NCBI GenBank assembly: GCA_028287205.1
Contig: JAQBQC010000263.1
Coordinates: 1 to 9,412 of the forward strand
Reading direction: 5' to 3'
DNA length: 9,412 bases
From: Gemmatimonadota bacterium
Lineage (GTDB): Bacteria > Gemmatimonadota > Gemmatimonadetes > Gemmatimonadales > Gemmatimonadaceae
The first letter of the stretch is position 1. The number at the start of each line of letters is the position of its first letter. Positions 1 through 5,675 of this stretch are shown in pieces. The notes under the pieces were generated by a model that saw only the letters and a list, made by a program, of their open reading frames with translations, did no database searches and was not told the DNA's origin. A program made the position numbers and the translations under genes.

Positions 1-1217
1 CGCGTGCGCGACGCCGACACCGCCTCGCTGCGAAGCGAATCGACCTGCCTGGCCGAAACCGCTGCCAATGCCTGCACGGAATCACGCTGCCGCTGCGTCT
101 GCGCCGCCGAGCGTCTGAGCGAGTCGAGACGCAGGTTCACGAGCTCCGACTGTTTGCGCAGCGAATCCGATCGTTGCCGCTCCGTTGCCGTCTCGCTCAG
201 CGACGCGCGCACGGACGCGGCGCGCATCGAGTCTGCGATCTGCGCCGTGAGCGCTGCAGCCTTCAGTATCGAATCGGCGCGCAGCTTGTCGAGTGTGCGC
301 GTCTGCTGGAGCACCGTCTGCGTGATGCGCAGCGAATCCTGCTGCCGCGCCGCAAGATCCGACACGGCACGCACCGAATCGCGCACCCGGAGCGAGTCGC
401 GCACGTAGGCGCTGCGTCCCACGAGCCGTCTCAGGGAGTCCGACTCCTGCGTGGCCATCCGCGCCGTGCGGAGCAGCGAGTCCGTCCGCATCCGCTCCGA
501 TTCCGTCTGCACGCGCGACGCCTGCGCGTTCGCATACCTGATCGAATCCACCTGTCGCTGTGCGCGATCCGCCACCGCGCGCAACGAATCCGTCTGGCGA
601 CCCTGCGACGAGCGCACCTCGCTGGCGGCTGCCTGCGCTATGCGCAGTGAATCCTGCTGCCGGACGACCTGCGCCTGCGACACGCGCGCGGAATCCAGCT
701 GACGTGCGCTCAGCTCCTGCGCGCTCGCGGCCGACGCTCTGAGCGAGTCGAGCTGCAGCCGGAGCGAATCCGACTGCGACACCGTCAGCAGATTCTGCGC
801 ACGCAAATCCACGATCTCGGCGTGCGAGAGCTGGTTCTGCTTGAAGAGCTCATCGCGCTGCCGCTGGGAGAGAGCGACGAGCTGCGTCAGCCGATACGCG
901 TGGAGGCTGTCCGCCACCTGGCGGTCGTGGATGCGACTGTTGGCAGCTTCGGCCGCTTGCGCATCGTGCAGCGCCTGCGTTGCCATCGCGTCCGCGATGG
1001 CGCGATCGCGGCCGTTCGACTTCGCAGAATCCGCGGCGTCGATCGATGAGCGCGCGCGAGCCATCTCGAGCGACGCGCGCTCGGTGCCGCCGCTCGAGGC
1101 GACTGTCTCGTAGATGGTCTTTGCCTGATCGAGCGAACTGCTCTGTGCGCCCGCGCGGCCGGCGAAGAGTGCGAGCATGCCGAGCGCGCACAGCGCGGGG
1201 ATCCGACGTTCCAACAT
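1..1217 (-). CDS. Secreted DSLR-repeat coiled-coil protein, partial (C-terminus beyond left edge)
   Basis: The minus strand is open from an ATG at 1217-1215 to the window edge, giving 405 codons without a stop; the 3' end is missing. A GAGG ribosome site (within GAGGTG) lies 6 bases upstream of the ATG. Residues 1-24 form a Sec signal peptide (basic MLERR, hydrophobic core, AGA before Gln25), so the protein acts in the periplasm or outer membrane. Residues 26-110 are Ala-rich helix (e.g. ARARSSIDAADSAKSNGRDR) and resemble the DUF4398 region found before OmpA-type domains. Residues 150-405 repeat a D-S-(L/I/V/M)-(R/L) motif, mostly 14 residues apart, as expected for a long coiled coil. By analogy with DUF4398-OmpA proteins, the missing C-terminus may be a peptidoglycan-binding OmpA domain; this cannot be seen here. 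Gene and secretion are well supported; function is unknown. Confidence 0.85.
   Translation of the reverse strand, partial: MLERRIPALCALGMLALFAGRAGAQSSSLDQAKTIYETVASSGGTERASLEMARARSSIDAADSAKSNGRDRAIADAMATQALHDAQAAEAANSRIHDRQVADSLHAYRLTQLVALSQRQRDELFKQNQLSHAEIVDLRAQNLLTVSQSDSLRLQLDSLRASAASAQELSARQLDSARVSQAQVVRQQDSLRIAQAAASEVRSSQGRQTDSLRAVADRAQRQVDSIRYANAQASRVQTESERMRTDSLLRTARMATQESDSLRRLVGRSAYVRDSLRVRDSVRAVSDLAARQQDSLRITQTVLQQTRTLDKLRADSILKAAALTAQIADSMRAASVRASLSETATERQRSDSLRKQSELVNLRLDSLRRSAAQTQRQRDSVQALAAVSARQVDSLRSEAVSASRT
3..770 (-). repeat. Degenerate 42-bp coding repeat (14-residue DSLR period)
   Basis: Within the coiled-coil gene the Asp of the DS motif falls at residues 150, 157, 175, 189, 210, 224, 246, 260, 274, 280, 294, 315, 329, 351, 365, 379 and 393. 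Most steps are 14 or 21, that is two or three heptads. The exceptions are 18, 22 (twice) and 6, which look like stutters or skip residues in a coiled coil. At DNA level the motif is usually a variant of GATTCGCTGCGC on the minus strand. The copies are diverged, which suggests an old internal duplication held by heptad selection rather than a recent tandem array. Confidence 0.8.
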
Positions 1218-1374
1218 GATGCACCTCGATGGGGTGTCGCCACGCACGCGTCCAGCATGGCACGGTTGATTCTGCTTTTACGTGCCAGCGGCGACCGCTC
1301 GTCAGGTTCTGCGACCCTCCAGCTGTTCCTGATAGATAACACAGTCTGGCCGAATTCGGTGCATGGCGTCGCGT

Positions 1375-2448
1375 CTACTGTGTGGGGAGCCCCGCGGCGC
1401 TTGCCGCATTCACCACTGCCTGCCAGGCGGGGCGGGGTGTGCCGTCCGCGAGTCGCAGCCCCAGCGTGCACAGGAAGGCCTCGAACTGCGCGTTGTTCGG
1501 AATGCCGTAGTACTGGCCGAGCAGATCGCACTCTTCGGTCGTGAAGTCGTGCAGAAGAAAGAGATTCACGAACGGCATTTGCGCCCCATCGATCTTCGAC
1601 CACTGATTGATCGCGTCCGCGAAGAATGCGGCCTGCTTCGCGTCGCTCGAGCCGAGCAGCGGTGATGCGGGGTAGCCGAGCTCCTGGAGAAGCACCGGCT
1701 TGCCTCCTGCCGCAGCGAGGATGGCTGGGAACGCGCTGCGCGCGATCGTCGGCGCGCCGACCTGAAAATCGGTGCCGATCGGATAGTACGTCAGCATGAT
1801 GACATCGCTTCGGGTGTTCAGCGCGGCCATCTGCGTGTGCAGCGATCCCACCACGCCATCGTAGCCGCCCGTCACGCCGACGCGCACGCCGGGCATCTTC
1901 ACATGCGCGTAGTCGAGCGCGTCCTCGTAGAAGGCTCGATACGGTGTCCACTGTCCTGTCGACTCGAGATATCCGTCGACTTCGTTGCCGATCGAGAGGT
2001 ACGTGATCTTTCCCGGAAGCGCCGTGGCGAGCGCATCGATGAGCGCATGGAAGCGCGTGCGCATTGCTGCTCCATCGAGCGCCGAGTCCGCGAGATCGGC
2101 AGGCACCTCTTTCGCCACCGTGTTGATCAGCTGAATGCCGACGAAGGTCACAGGCATGCGGCTGTGGGCGTAGTCGATCTGATCGACGAATGACGAGACA
2201 TCGAGCGCGCCCGCGGTCGGCTCGAGATCCTTCCACGTGGATGTGACGAGCGCTCCGCGCGCACCGGCGGAGTACGCGAGATCGAACGCGGCGATGAAGT
2301 CAGCCGTGGTGGGTGGTGGAATTTGCCGCGGCGACGTGCTGATCGAGAGCGTGCGAGTGGCCCGGAAAATCCCGGTCGCGTCAGATCCGCACGCGCAGAT
2401 CGCCACGAGCATGGCGGTGCGGATCAGCGCTCTCCCCGACAGCGGCAT
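1375..2448 (-). CDS. Probable lipoprotein, clan GH-A-like glycoside hydrolase
   Basis: A 357-residue protein starting at ATG 2448, with GGAG (2454-2457) 5 bases upstream. Residues 1-20 form a lipoprotein-like signal with an ICAC lipobox, so Cys20 would be lipidated and the enzyme anchored facing the periplasm or exterior. The rest fits a TIM-barrel glycosidase of clan GH-A: strand 4 ends in LSIGNEVDGYL with the Asn155-Glu156 pair expected for the acid/base, TYYPIGTDF (220-228) fits strand 6, and KPVLLQELGYP puts Glu256 at the nucleophile position on strand 7. The C-terminal DGTPRPAWQAVVNAA is a common ending in such enzymes. The GH family (5, 39, 53 or an unassigned relative) and the sugar substrate cannot be told by eye. 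It lies 157 bases upstream of the coiled-coil gene on the same strand, a gap in which I see no convincing promoter or terminator. It diverges from the 2639 gene. Confidence 0.8.
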   Translation of the reverse strand: MPLSGRALIRTAMLVAICACGSDATGIFRATRTLSISTSPRQIPPPTTADFIAAFDLAYSAGARGALVTSTWKDLEPTAGALDVSSFVDQIDYAHSRMPVTFVGIQLINTVAKEVPADLADSALDGAAMRTRFHALIDALATALPGKITYLSIGNEVDGYLESTGQWTPYRAFYEDALDYAHVKMPGVRVGVTGGYDGVVGSLHTQMAALNTRSDVIMLTYYPIGTDFQVGAPTIARSAFPAILAAAGGKPVLLQELGYPASPLLGSSDAKQAAFFADAINQWSKIDGAQMPFVNLFLLHDFTTEECDLLGQYYGIPNNAQFEAFLCTLGLRLADGTPRPAWQAVVNAASAAGLPTQ

Positions 2449-2472
2449 CGTCGCTCCAATCGTCTGTATAGA

Positions 2473-2486
2473 TTAATACGTATCAA
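2473..2486. promoter_or_regulatory. Second palindrome TTaATACGTATcAA
   Basis: An 8-base perfect core (ATACGTAT, 2476-2483) is flanked by matching TT and AA with one mismatched pair between. Its centre is about 21.5 bases from the centre of the 2493-2509 palindrome, close to two helical turns, so bound proteins would face the same side of the DNA. The arm sequence differs from the other palindrome, so the two may serve different regulators. Confidence 0.35.
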
Positions 2487-2492
2487 GCTGTA

Positions 2493-2509
2493 ATCGTTCT
2501 CAGAACGAT
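2493..2509. promoter_or_regulatory. Perfect 17-bp palindrome, possible operator
   Basis: ATCGTTCT-C-AGAACGAT has two perfect 8-base arms around one central base. It sits in the AT-rich patch between two divergent genes, where a dimeric repressor or activator would bind. The arms are A/T-rich with no following T tract, so an operator is more likely than a terminator. The regulator family is not identifiable. Confidence 0.5.
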
Positions 2510-2638
2510 ATATACCCTTTCTACCATTGCGCACGCCGCGTCTGCATCGTACGAATAGAATGCATCGTTTCATCGTCGCGTGCCGGGACTGTTCAGGTCC
2601 TCGACACGGCGATCTGGTACCCGTCAGCAGAGGTTCGC

Positions 2639-3025
2639 ATGCTACCCGACTCTCCGAATCAGCAGCCAGTCGATTCGCGCGTCAACGAGAGCACACACGG
2701 AAACGCGAATCGACGTCTGCGGACGAGCCTCGAGCTTGTCTTCCAGGACTCGCAGCTGCACAACGCGGACGCGTCCGCGAGCGCGCATCGCGAGCTGCGC
2801 GTGGCACTCCGGCAGGTGTGCATGGAGGCGCGGCGCGCGGGACTTCGCGCGGAACAGCTGCTCGTGCTGATCAAGGACGTGTGGTCCGGGATCCCCGCGG
2901 GCATCTCGCGCGTGAAGTCGATGCACGGAGACGAGCGGCTCAACTACGTGATCTCGACGTGCGTGGACGAGTACTACGGAGACGACGGGAAGGACGAGCC
3001 CAGCGAGCGCGAGGTTTCTCCATAG
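2639..3025 (+). CDS. Small helical protein of unknown function
   Basis: A 128-residue protein. ATG 2639 is chosen because AGAGG (2629-2633) lies 5 bases before it. There is no signal peptide or membrane segment, so it should be cytoplasmic. The first 45 residues are polar and probably disordered. Residues 46-83 look like a long amphipathic helix with hydrophobics in AGLRAEQLLVLIKDVW. Residues 97-113 form a second helix ending in CVDEYYGDD, followed by an acidic tail. From memory, short proteins with an AGLxAEQLLVxxK...CIDEYYG pattern recur in Gemmatimonadota, with no known function. It ends 10 bases before the lipid kinase gene on the same strand, so the two are probably co-transcribed. The functional link, if any, is unknown. 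Confidence 0.7.
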   Translation: MLPDSPNQQPVDSRVNESTHGNANRRLRTSLELVFQDSQLHNADASASAHRELRVALRQVCMEARRAGLRAEQLLVLIKDVWSGIPAGISRVKSMHGDERLNYVISTCVDEYYGDDGKDEPSEREVSP

Positions 3026-3035
3026 CGCTCGCGGT

Positions 3036-3944
3036 GTGCCGTTGAGCTCCACCATTCCGGTGATCATCAACGCCGGCGCCGGAAATCCGCACGTTCAAAA
3101 TCGGTCGCAGACGCTTGCCGCGCTCTTCCTCGCGGGCGGCATCAACGCCGACATTCGTCTCGCGCGCACGGGCGCCGAGATCGACACACTCGTGCGCGCG
3201 GCGGTGGCGGAGCGCCCGCGGATGCTCGTGGCCGCCGGCGGCGACGGAACCATCTCCACTGCCGCCGCTGCACTCGCCGGCACCGGCATCACGCTCGGCG
3301 TGCTTCCCTTCGGCACACTCAATCACTTCGCGAAGGATCTGGGCATCCCGCTCGATCTCGACGAGAGCGTGCAGAACATCATCGAGAACAATGTGATCGC
3401 TGTCGACGTCGGCGAGGTGAACGGCCGCGTCTTCATCAACAACTCGAGCCTCGGGCTCTATCCGGACATCGTGCGCGATCGCGAGCGCCAGCAAACGCGA
3501 CTGGGCCGCGGCAAGTGGCGCTCCTTTCTGTGGGCGTCGCTTGCGGTGCTGCGGAGATTTCCCTTTCTCACGGTGCGCATCGAGGTCGATGGCACGAAGC
3601 GCAGCTACGTCACCCCGCTCGTGTTCATCGGCAACAACGAGTACAAGATGGAAGGCTTCGAGATTGGGGTGCGCGAGTCGCTCGAGGGCGGAGTGCTCAG
3701 CATCTACATCGTGAAGCGGCCTGGGCGATCCGCGCTCGTCCGGCTCTCGCTTGCCGCCCTGTTCGGCCGGCTGCAACAAGCTCGCGACTTCGAGGCGCTC
3801 ACGGCTACGGAGTTCGTGATCGAGACGCGTCACCACCGCACTCTCGTGGCGACAGACGGAGAAGTGCAGCAGATGAAGTCGCCACTGCATTATCGAGCTC
3901 GTCCGCGAAGCCTGCGCGTGATCGTCCCGCGCGTGGTGGGCTGA
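3036..3944 (+). CDS. Diacylglycerol kinase family lipid kinase (YegS/DgkB-like)
   Basis: A 302-residue protein with the usual layout and length of the bacterial DAG-kinase/YegS/LCB5 family, which transfers phosphate from ATP to a lipid hydroxyl at the inner membrane face. Visible motifs are IPVIINAGAG (7-16), the nucleotide-binding GGDGT (68-72), LPFGTLNHFAKDLGIP (90-105), VDVGEVNG (123-130), FINNSSLGLYPDIV (133-146), NNEYKMEGFEIG (200-211) and a late DGE (274-276). The start is taken as GTG 3036, 10 bases after the upstream stop; TTG at 3042 is an alternative, and neither has a strong ribosome site, so translation may depend on coupling to the 2639 gene. The lipid could be diacylglycerol, phosphatidylglycerol or a sphingoid-like base. 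The stop lies at the edge of a hairpin shared with the convergent RiPP-like gene. Confidence 0.9.
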   Translation: MPLSSTIPVIINAGAGNPHVQNRSQTLAALFLAGGINADIRLARTGAEIDTLVRAAVAERPRMLVAAGGDGTISTAAAALAGTGITLGVLPFGTLNHFAKDLGIPLDLDESVQNIIENNVIAVDVGEVNGRVFINNSSLGLYPDIVRDRERQQTRLGRGKWRSFLWASLAVLRRFPFLTVRIEVDGTKRSYVTPLVFIGNNEYKMEGFEIGVRESLEGGVLSIYIVKRPGRSALVRLSLAALFGRLQQARDFEALTATEFVIETRHHRTLVATDGEVQQMKSPLHYRARPRSLRVIVPRVVG

Positions 3945-3986
3945 AAAACATGAAGGGCAGTCAGTAGAACCGACTGCCCCTCATGT
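3944..3986 (-). terminator. Intrinsic terminator of the RiPP-like gene, between convergent genes
   Basis: ACATGA-a-GGGCAGTC, a 9-base loop, then GACTGCCC-c-TCATGT form a 14-pair stem (3948-3986) with a single A-C mismatch. Read on the minus strand, the hairpin is followed at once by a TTTTT run (bases 3948-3944), the classical intrinsic terminator form. It begins 23 bases after the stop of the 4010-4174 ORF. On the plus strand the hairpin follows the lipid-kinase stop, but no T run comes after it, so termination there would be weaker. Confidence 0.85.
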
Positions 3987-4009
3987 GTCATCAGTGCCAA
4001 CGACTCAGA

Positions 4010-4174
4010 TCAAGTCGCCACGGACTCACGGCACGGCGGAGCGCCTGGCGCGCCGCAGAGCTCATTTCCCGTTCCGATACCGCAGATAGTGAAGCCATCT
4101 GTGGTTCCGTTGAAACCGACCTGGGTCAACTCGCGGAACGTGCCGAACCGTTCCACCTTCGGCTTTTGATACAC
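4010..4174 (-). CDS. Lasso-type RiPP precursor candidate (54 residues)
   Basis: The start is GTG 4174-4172, chosen because GGAGG (4179-4183) lies 4 bases upstream and because it puts the leader motif at the very N-terminus. The leader has Tyr2-x-x-Pro5, then FGTFRELT (10-17) and Gln18. A YxxP motif bound by the recognition element, and a Thr two residues before the cut site, are the hallmarks of lasso peptide leaders. Cutting after Gln18 gives a core beginning VGFNGTTD, so Asp26 would be core residue 8 and could close an 8-residue macrolactam on Val1; cutting after Val19 would give a Gly1-Asp7 ring. The rest, through Cys31, Cys40 and Cys48 to the C-terminal VAT, is longer than usual for lasso cores and could form disulfides or include a follower. 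No cyclase or leader peptidase gene is in the window. The terminator right behind it supports a real transcribed gene. Confidence 0.72.
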   Translation of the reverse strand: MYQKPKVERFGTFRELTQVGFNGTTDGFTICGIGTGNELCGAPGAPPCRESVAT

Positions 4175-4178
4175 CGCG

Positions 4179-4183
4179 CCTCC
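4179..4183 (-). promoter_or_regulatory. Ribosome binding site that fixes the precursor start
   Basis: GGAGG on the minus strand sits 4 bases before GTG 4174. It is the strongest Shine-Dalgarno sequence in this part of the window. It argues for the 54-residue product over the longer in-frame extension to 4273, which adds 33 Arg- and Pro-rich residues and has no such site. Confidence 0.6.
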
Positions 4184-4198
4184 ATGTCGAAGGGTTCT

Positions 4199-4217
4199 GC
4201 CGGGCCGCCTGCCCGGT
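4199..4217 (-). promoter_or_regulatory. GC-rich stem-loop in the precursor leader RNA
   Basis: CCGGGC-cgcct-GCCCGG (4200-4216) forms a perfect 6-pair stem with a 5-base loop, and the flanking bases allow one more G-T pair. It lies 16 bases upstream of the GGAGG ribosome site of the RiPP-like gene, with no T run. It could modulate translation or mRNA stability, or be chance in GC-rich DNA. Confidence 0.35.
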
Positions 4218-4226
4218 CGTAGTCGG

Positions 4227-4239
4227 GGCCACCGTGGCC
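4227..4239. promoter_or_regulatory. Perfect palindrome GGCCACcGTGGCC
   Basis: Two 6-base arms around a single C lie in the 163-base gap between the transporter and the RiPP-like gene. The one-base centre makes a protein site more likely than an RNA hairpin. It may mark a control site for a promoter local to the precursor gene. In such GC-rich sequence a 6-base arm is weak evidence. Confidence 0.3.
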
Positions 4240-4284
4240 TCCACGCTTGTCCTAGTAGCGAGGATAATGCCACCGCAACGGGTG

Positions 4285-4323
4285 AAAAAGCAAGCGGGCT
4301 CTTCCAGCTCTGCTCAGTCCGCT
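4285..4323 (-). terminator. Weak candidate terminator after the transporter gene
   Basis: On the minus strand, AGCGGAC (4323-4317) can pair with GCCCGCT (4299-4293) across a 17-base loop with one mismatch. A TTTTT run (4289-4285) follows 3 bases later. It starts 14 bases after the transporter stop. The stem is short and imperfect, so it may only partly end transcription and let some read through to the RiPP-like gene. Confidence 0.35.
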
Positions 4324-4337
4324 CGGCGGTAAGTGCG

Positions 4338-5675
4338 CTACGTCACGCCCAAGGACACGGCCACAACCACCGCCACAACGCCCAACGCGGTTACAAGGGC
4401 GAGCATGACCCCGGCCCCGCGGATCCATTCATCGTACCTCACGCCGGAGGCAGCGAGAATAGCCATCAGGGCACCGTTTGTAGGGGTCACCAGCTCGCAT
4501 ATTCCGGCCCCATACTGGTACGCAAGAACGGCGACCTGACGCGACATGTGCAGCAGATCTGCAACGGGCGCGAACACTGGCAGGGTCAACACCGCTTGTC
4601 CGCTCACGCTCGGAACCGGAACGTGGATGGCCGCGTGCGCCGCCATCATGCCGACCGCCGCCAGCGCCGTGGGCAGCCCCGCGAGCGCAGAAGCGAGCCC
4701 ATTCACCACCGTGTCGATGATCAGACCCTGCTCCATCACAACCGATATCGACCTCGCGAACCCGATCAGAAGTGCCGCGTAGGCCATCGACTGAAAGCCC
4801 TCCACGAACGCTTCGGCTGTGCCCGTCACGCCGAGCCCGCCAACGATGCCGACCACTGCTCCCATCGCGAAGAAGAGCGCCGCCTCCTGATCGAAGTCCC
4901 AGTGCAGCCTCGCGACGCCCCACACGAACACCGCGAAGGTCGCCAGCACGATCACCAGCACCGCTCGACCACGGAACACGAACGGCTTCGAGTCGGAGCC
5001 AATCTCTGCGCGCACGGGCGCCACTCGAACGCGACGCGCGTGGCGCATCGTGCCGGCAATCCAGAGCAACAGTGCGAGCGCCAGGAACACGCCGCGGAAT
5101 CCCGCCGCCGAGAACTGCGGAACTCCGGCGACTTTTTGACCGATCAGCGCCTGGAAGGGGTTGATGGGACTAAAGGACGAGCCGATTGCCGCGGAGCCGA
5201 CGCTCATCTCGGCGACCGTCAGCCGGTCGAATCCGAGCCGCTGAGTGAGCATGAGAAGGGCGGGAACGATTGCAATGATCTCTTCCTGCATGTTCTCGAA
5301 CGCACCGCCAGCCGCGAAGGCGAGGCAGACGATTGGAATCGCGACGATGCCGCGATCGCCGAGTCGACGGACGAGCCAGTCGATGCCGTCGCGGAGAGCA
5401 CCGGTCTTGTCGACGACACCGAACGCGCCACCCACGAGAAAGACGAACGCGATCACGGAAACCGCATCGATGATCCCATCCGGGATCGCCACGACAGTCT
5501 CGAACGGCGTGACCGGATGCGCCTCCACCCGATGATACGAGCCGGCGACGGCAACCTTTTTTCCGGTAGCCGGATCGTCGCGCATGTCGAACTTGCCCGC
5601 GGGGAGCACGTGCGTGAGCGCCGCTGCGATGACCGTGCAGCCGACGAGGAGAGTCAGGGGATGCGGTAGTCTCAC
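4338..5675 (-). CDS. YfcC family (DcuC superfamily) membrane transporter
   Basis: A 445-residue inner-membrane protein with around ten or more hydrophobic segments. It begins with THVLPAGKFDMRDD (21-34), the usual loop after the first helix in YfcC proteins. Family motifs include GGAFENMQEEIIAIVPAL (123-140), FSPINPFQ (168-175), PSVSGQAVLTLPVFAP (355-370), SRQVAVLAYQYG (378-389) and TPTNGALMAIL (397-407). Relatives are proposed to carry dicarboxylates, amino acids or peptides, mostly without experimental proof, so the substrate here is not known. The start is GTG 5675, which overlaps the stop of the upstream peptidase gene as GTGA, so translation is coupled. Being coupled to two secreted peptidases, it probably takes up the amino acids or small peptides they release; this is inference. 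The length is slightly short for the family but both conserved halves are present. Confidence 0.88.
   Translation of the reverse strand: MRLPHPLTLLVGCTVIAAALTHVLPAGKFDMRDDPATGKKVAVAGSYHRVEAHPVTPFETVVAIPDGIIDAVSVIAFVFLVGGAFGVVDKTGALRDGIDWLVRRLGDRGIVAIPIVCLAFAAGGAFENMQEEIIAIVPALLMLTQRLGFDRLTVAEMSVGSAAIGSSFSPINPFQALIGQKVAGVPQFSAAGFRGVFLALALLLWIAGTMRHARRVRVAPVRAEIGSDSKPFVFRGRAVLVIVLATFAVFVWGVARLHWDFDQEAALFFAMGAVVGIVGGLGVTGTAEAFVEGFQSMAYAALLIGFARSISVVMEQGLIIDTVVNGLASALAGLPTALAAVGMMAAHAAIHVPVPSVSGQAVLTLPVFAPVADLLHMSRQVAVLAYQYGAGICELVTPTNGALMAILAASGVRYDEWIRGAGVMLALVTALGVVAVVVAVSLGVT

Larger units (their letters stand above)
2449..2638. promoter_or_regulatory. Divergent intergenic control region
   Basis: This 190-base gap separates the glycosidase (minus) from the small helical protein (plus). 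The part from about 2458 to 2520 is strikingly AT-rich for this genome and holds two palindromes. A TATATA at 2509-2514 could be a -10 box for the glycosidase; its start point would then overlap the 2493-2509 palindrome and give a leader of about 50 bases. No matching -35 box stands out. The part from 2521 to 2638 is GC-rich with no clear signal apart from the AGAGG ribosome site at 2629-2633. Confidence 0.45.

Noticed and set aside
4..408. Open plus-strand frame rich in Arg, Ser and Cys
   Set aside because: It is the antisense of the DSLR-repeat gene: the GATTCGCTGCG motif read backwards gives Arg-Ser-Glu-Ser. The minus-strand frame has a signal peptide and a ribosome site.
3..770. Regularly spaced repeats as a possible CRISPR array
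   Set aside because: The repeats are diverged, in frame, spaced by multiples of 21 bases and code for heptads; there are no conserved direct repeats with unique spacers.
1287..1299. AGCGG-cga-CCGCT hairpin as terminator of the glycosidase gene
   Set aside because: Only a 5-pair stem and no T run on the minus strand.
2465..2493. TTACAG-17 bases-TATACA as a minus-strand promoter for the glycosidase
   Set aside because: The -35 match is poor and transcription would start almost on the ribosome site, leaving almost no leader.
2940..3890. Long minus-strand frame opposite the lipid kinase
   Set aside because: His- and Arg-rich with no recognisable motif; the plus strand carries complete DAG-kinase motifs.
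4010..4273. Longer 87-residue version of the RiPP-like precursor
   Set aside because: The extra 33 residues are Arg/Pro-rich without family features, and the GGAGG site lies directly before GTG 4174.
4548..5669. Long plus-strand frame opposite the transporter
   Set aside because: Highly charged, low-complexity translation, a typical shadow of a GC-rich membrane protein gene.
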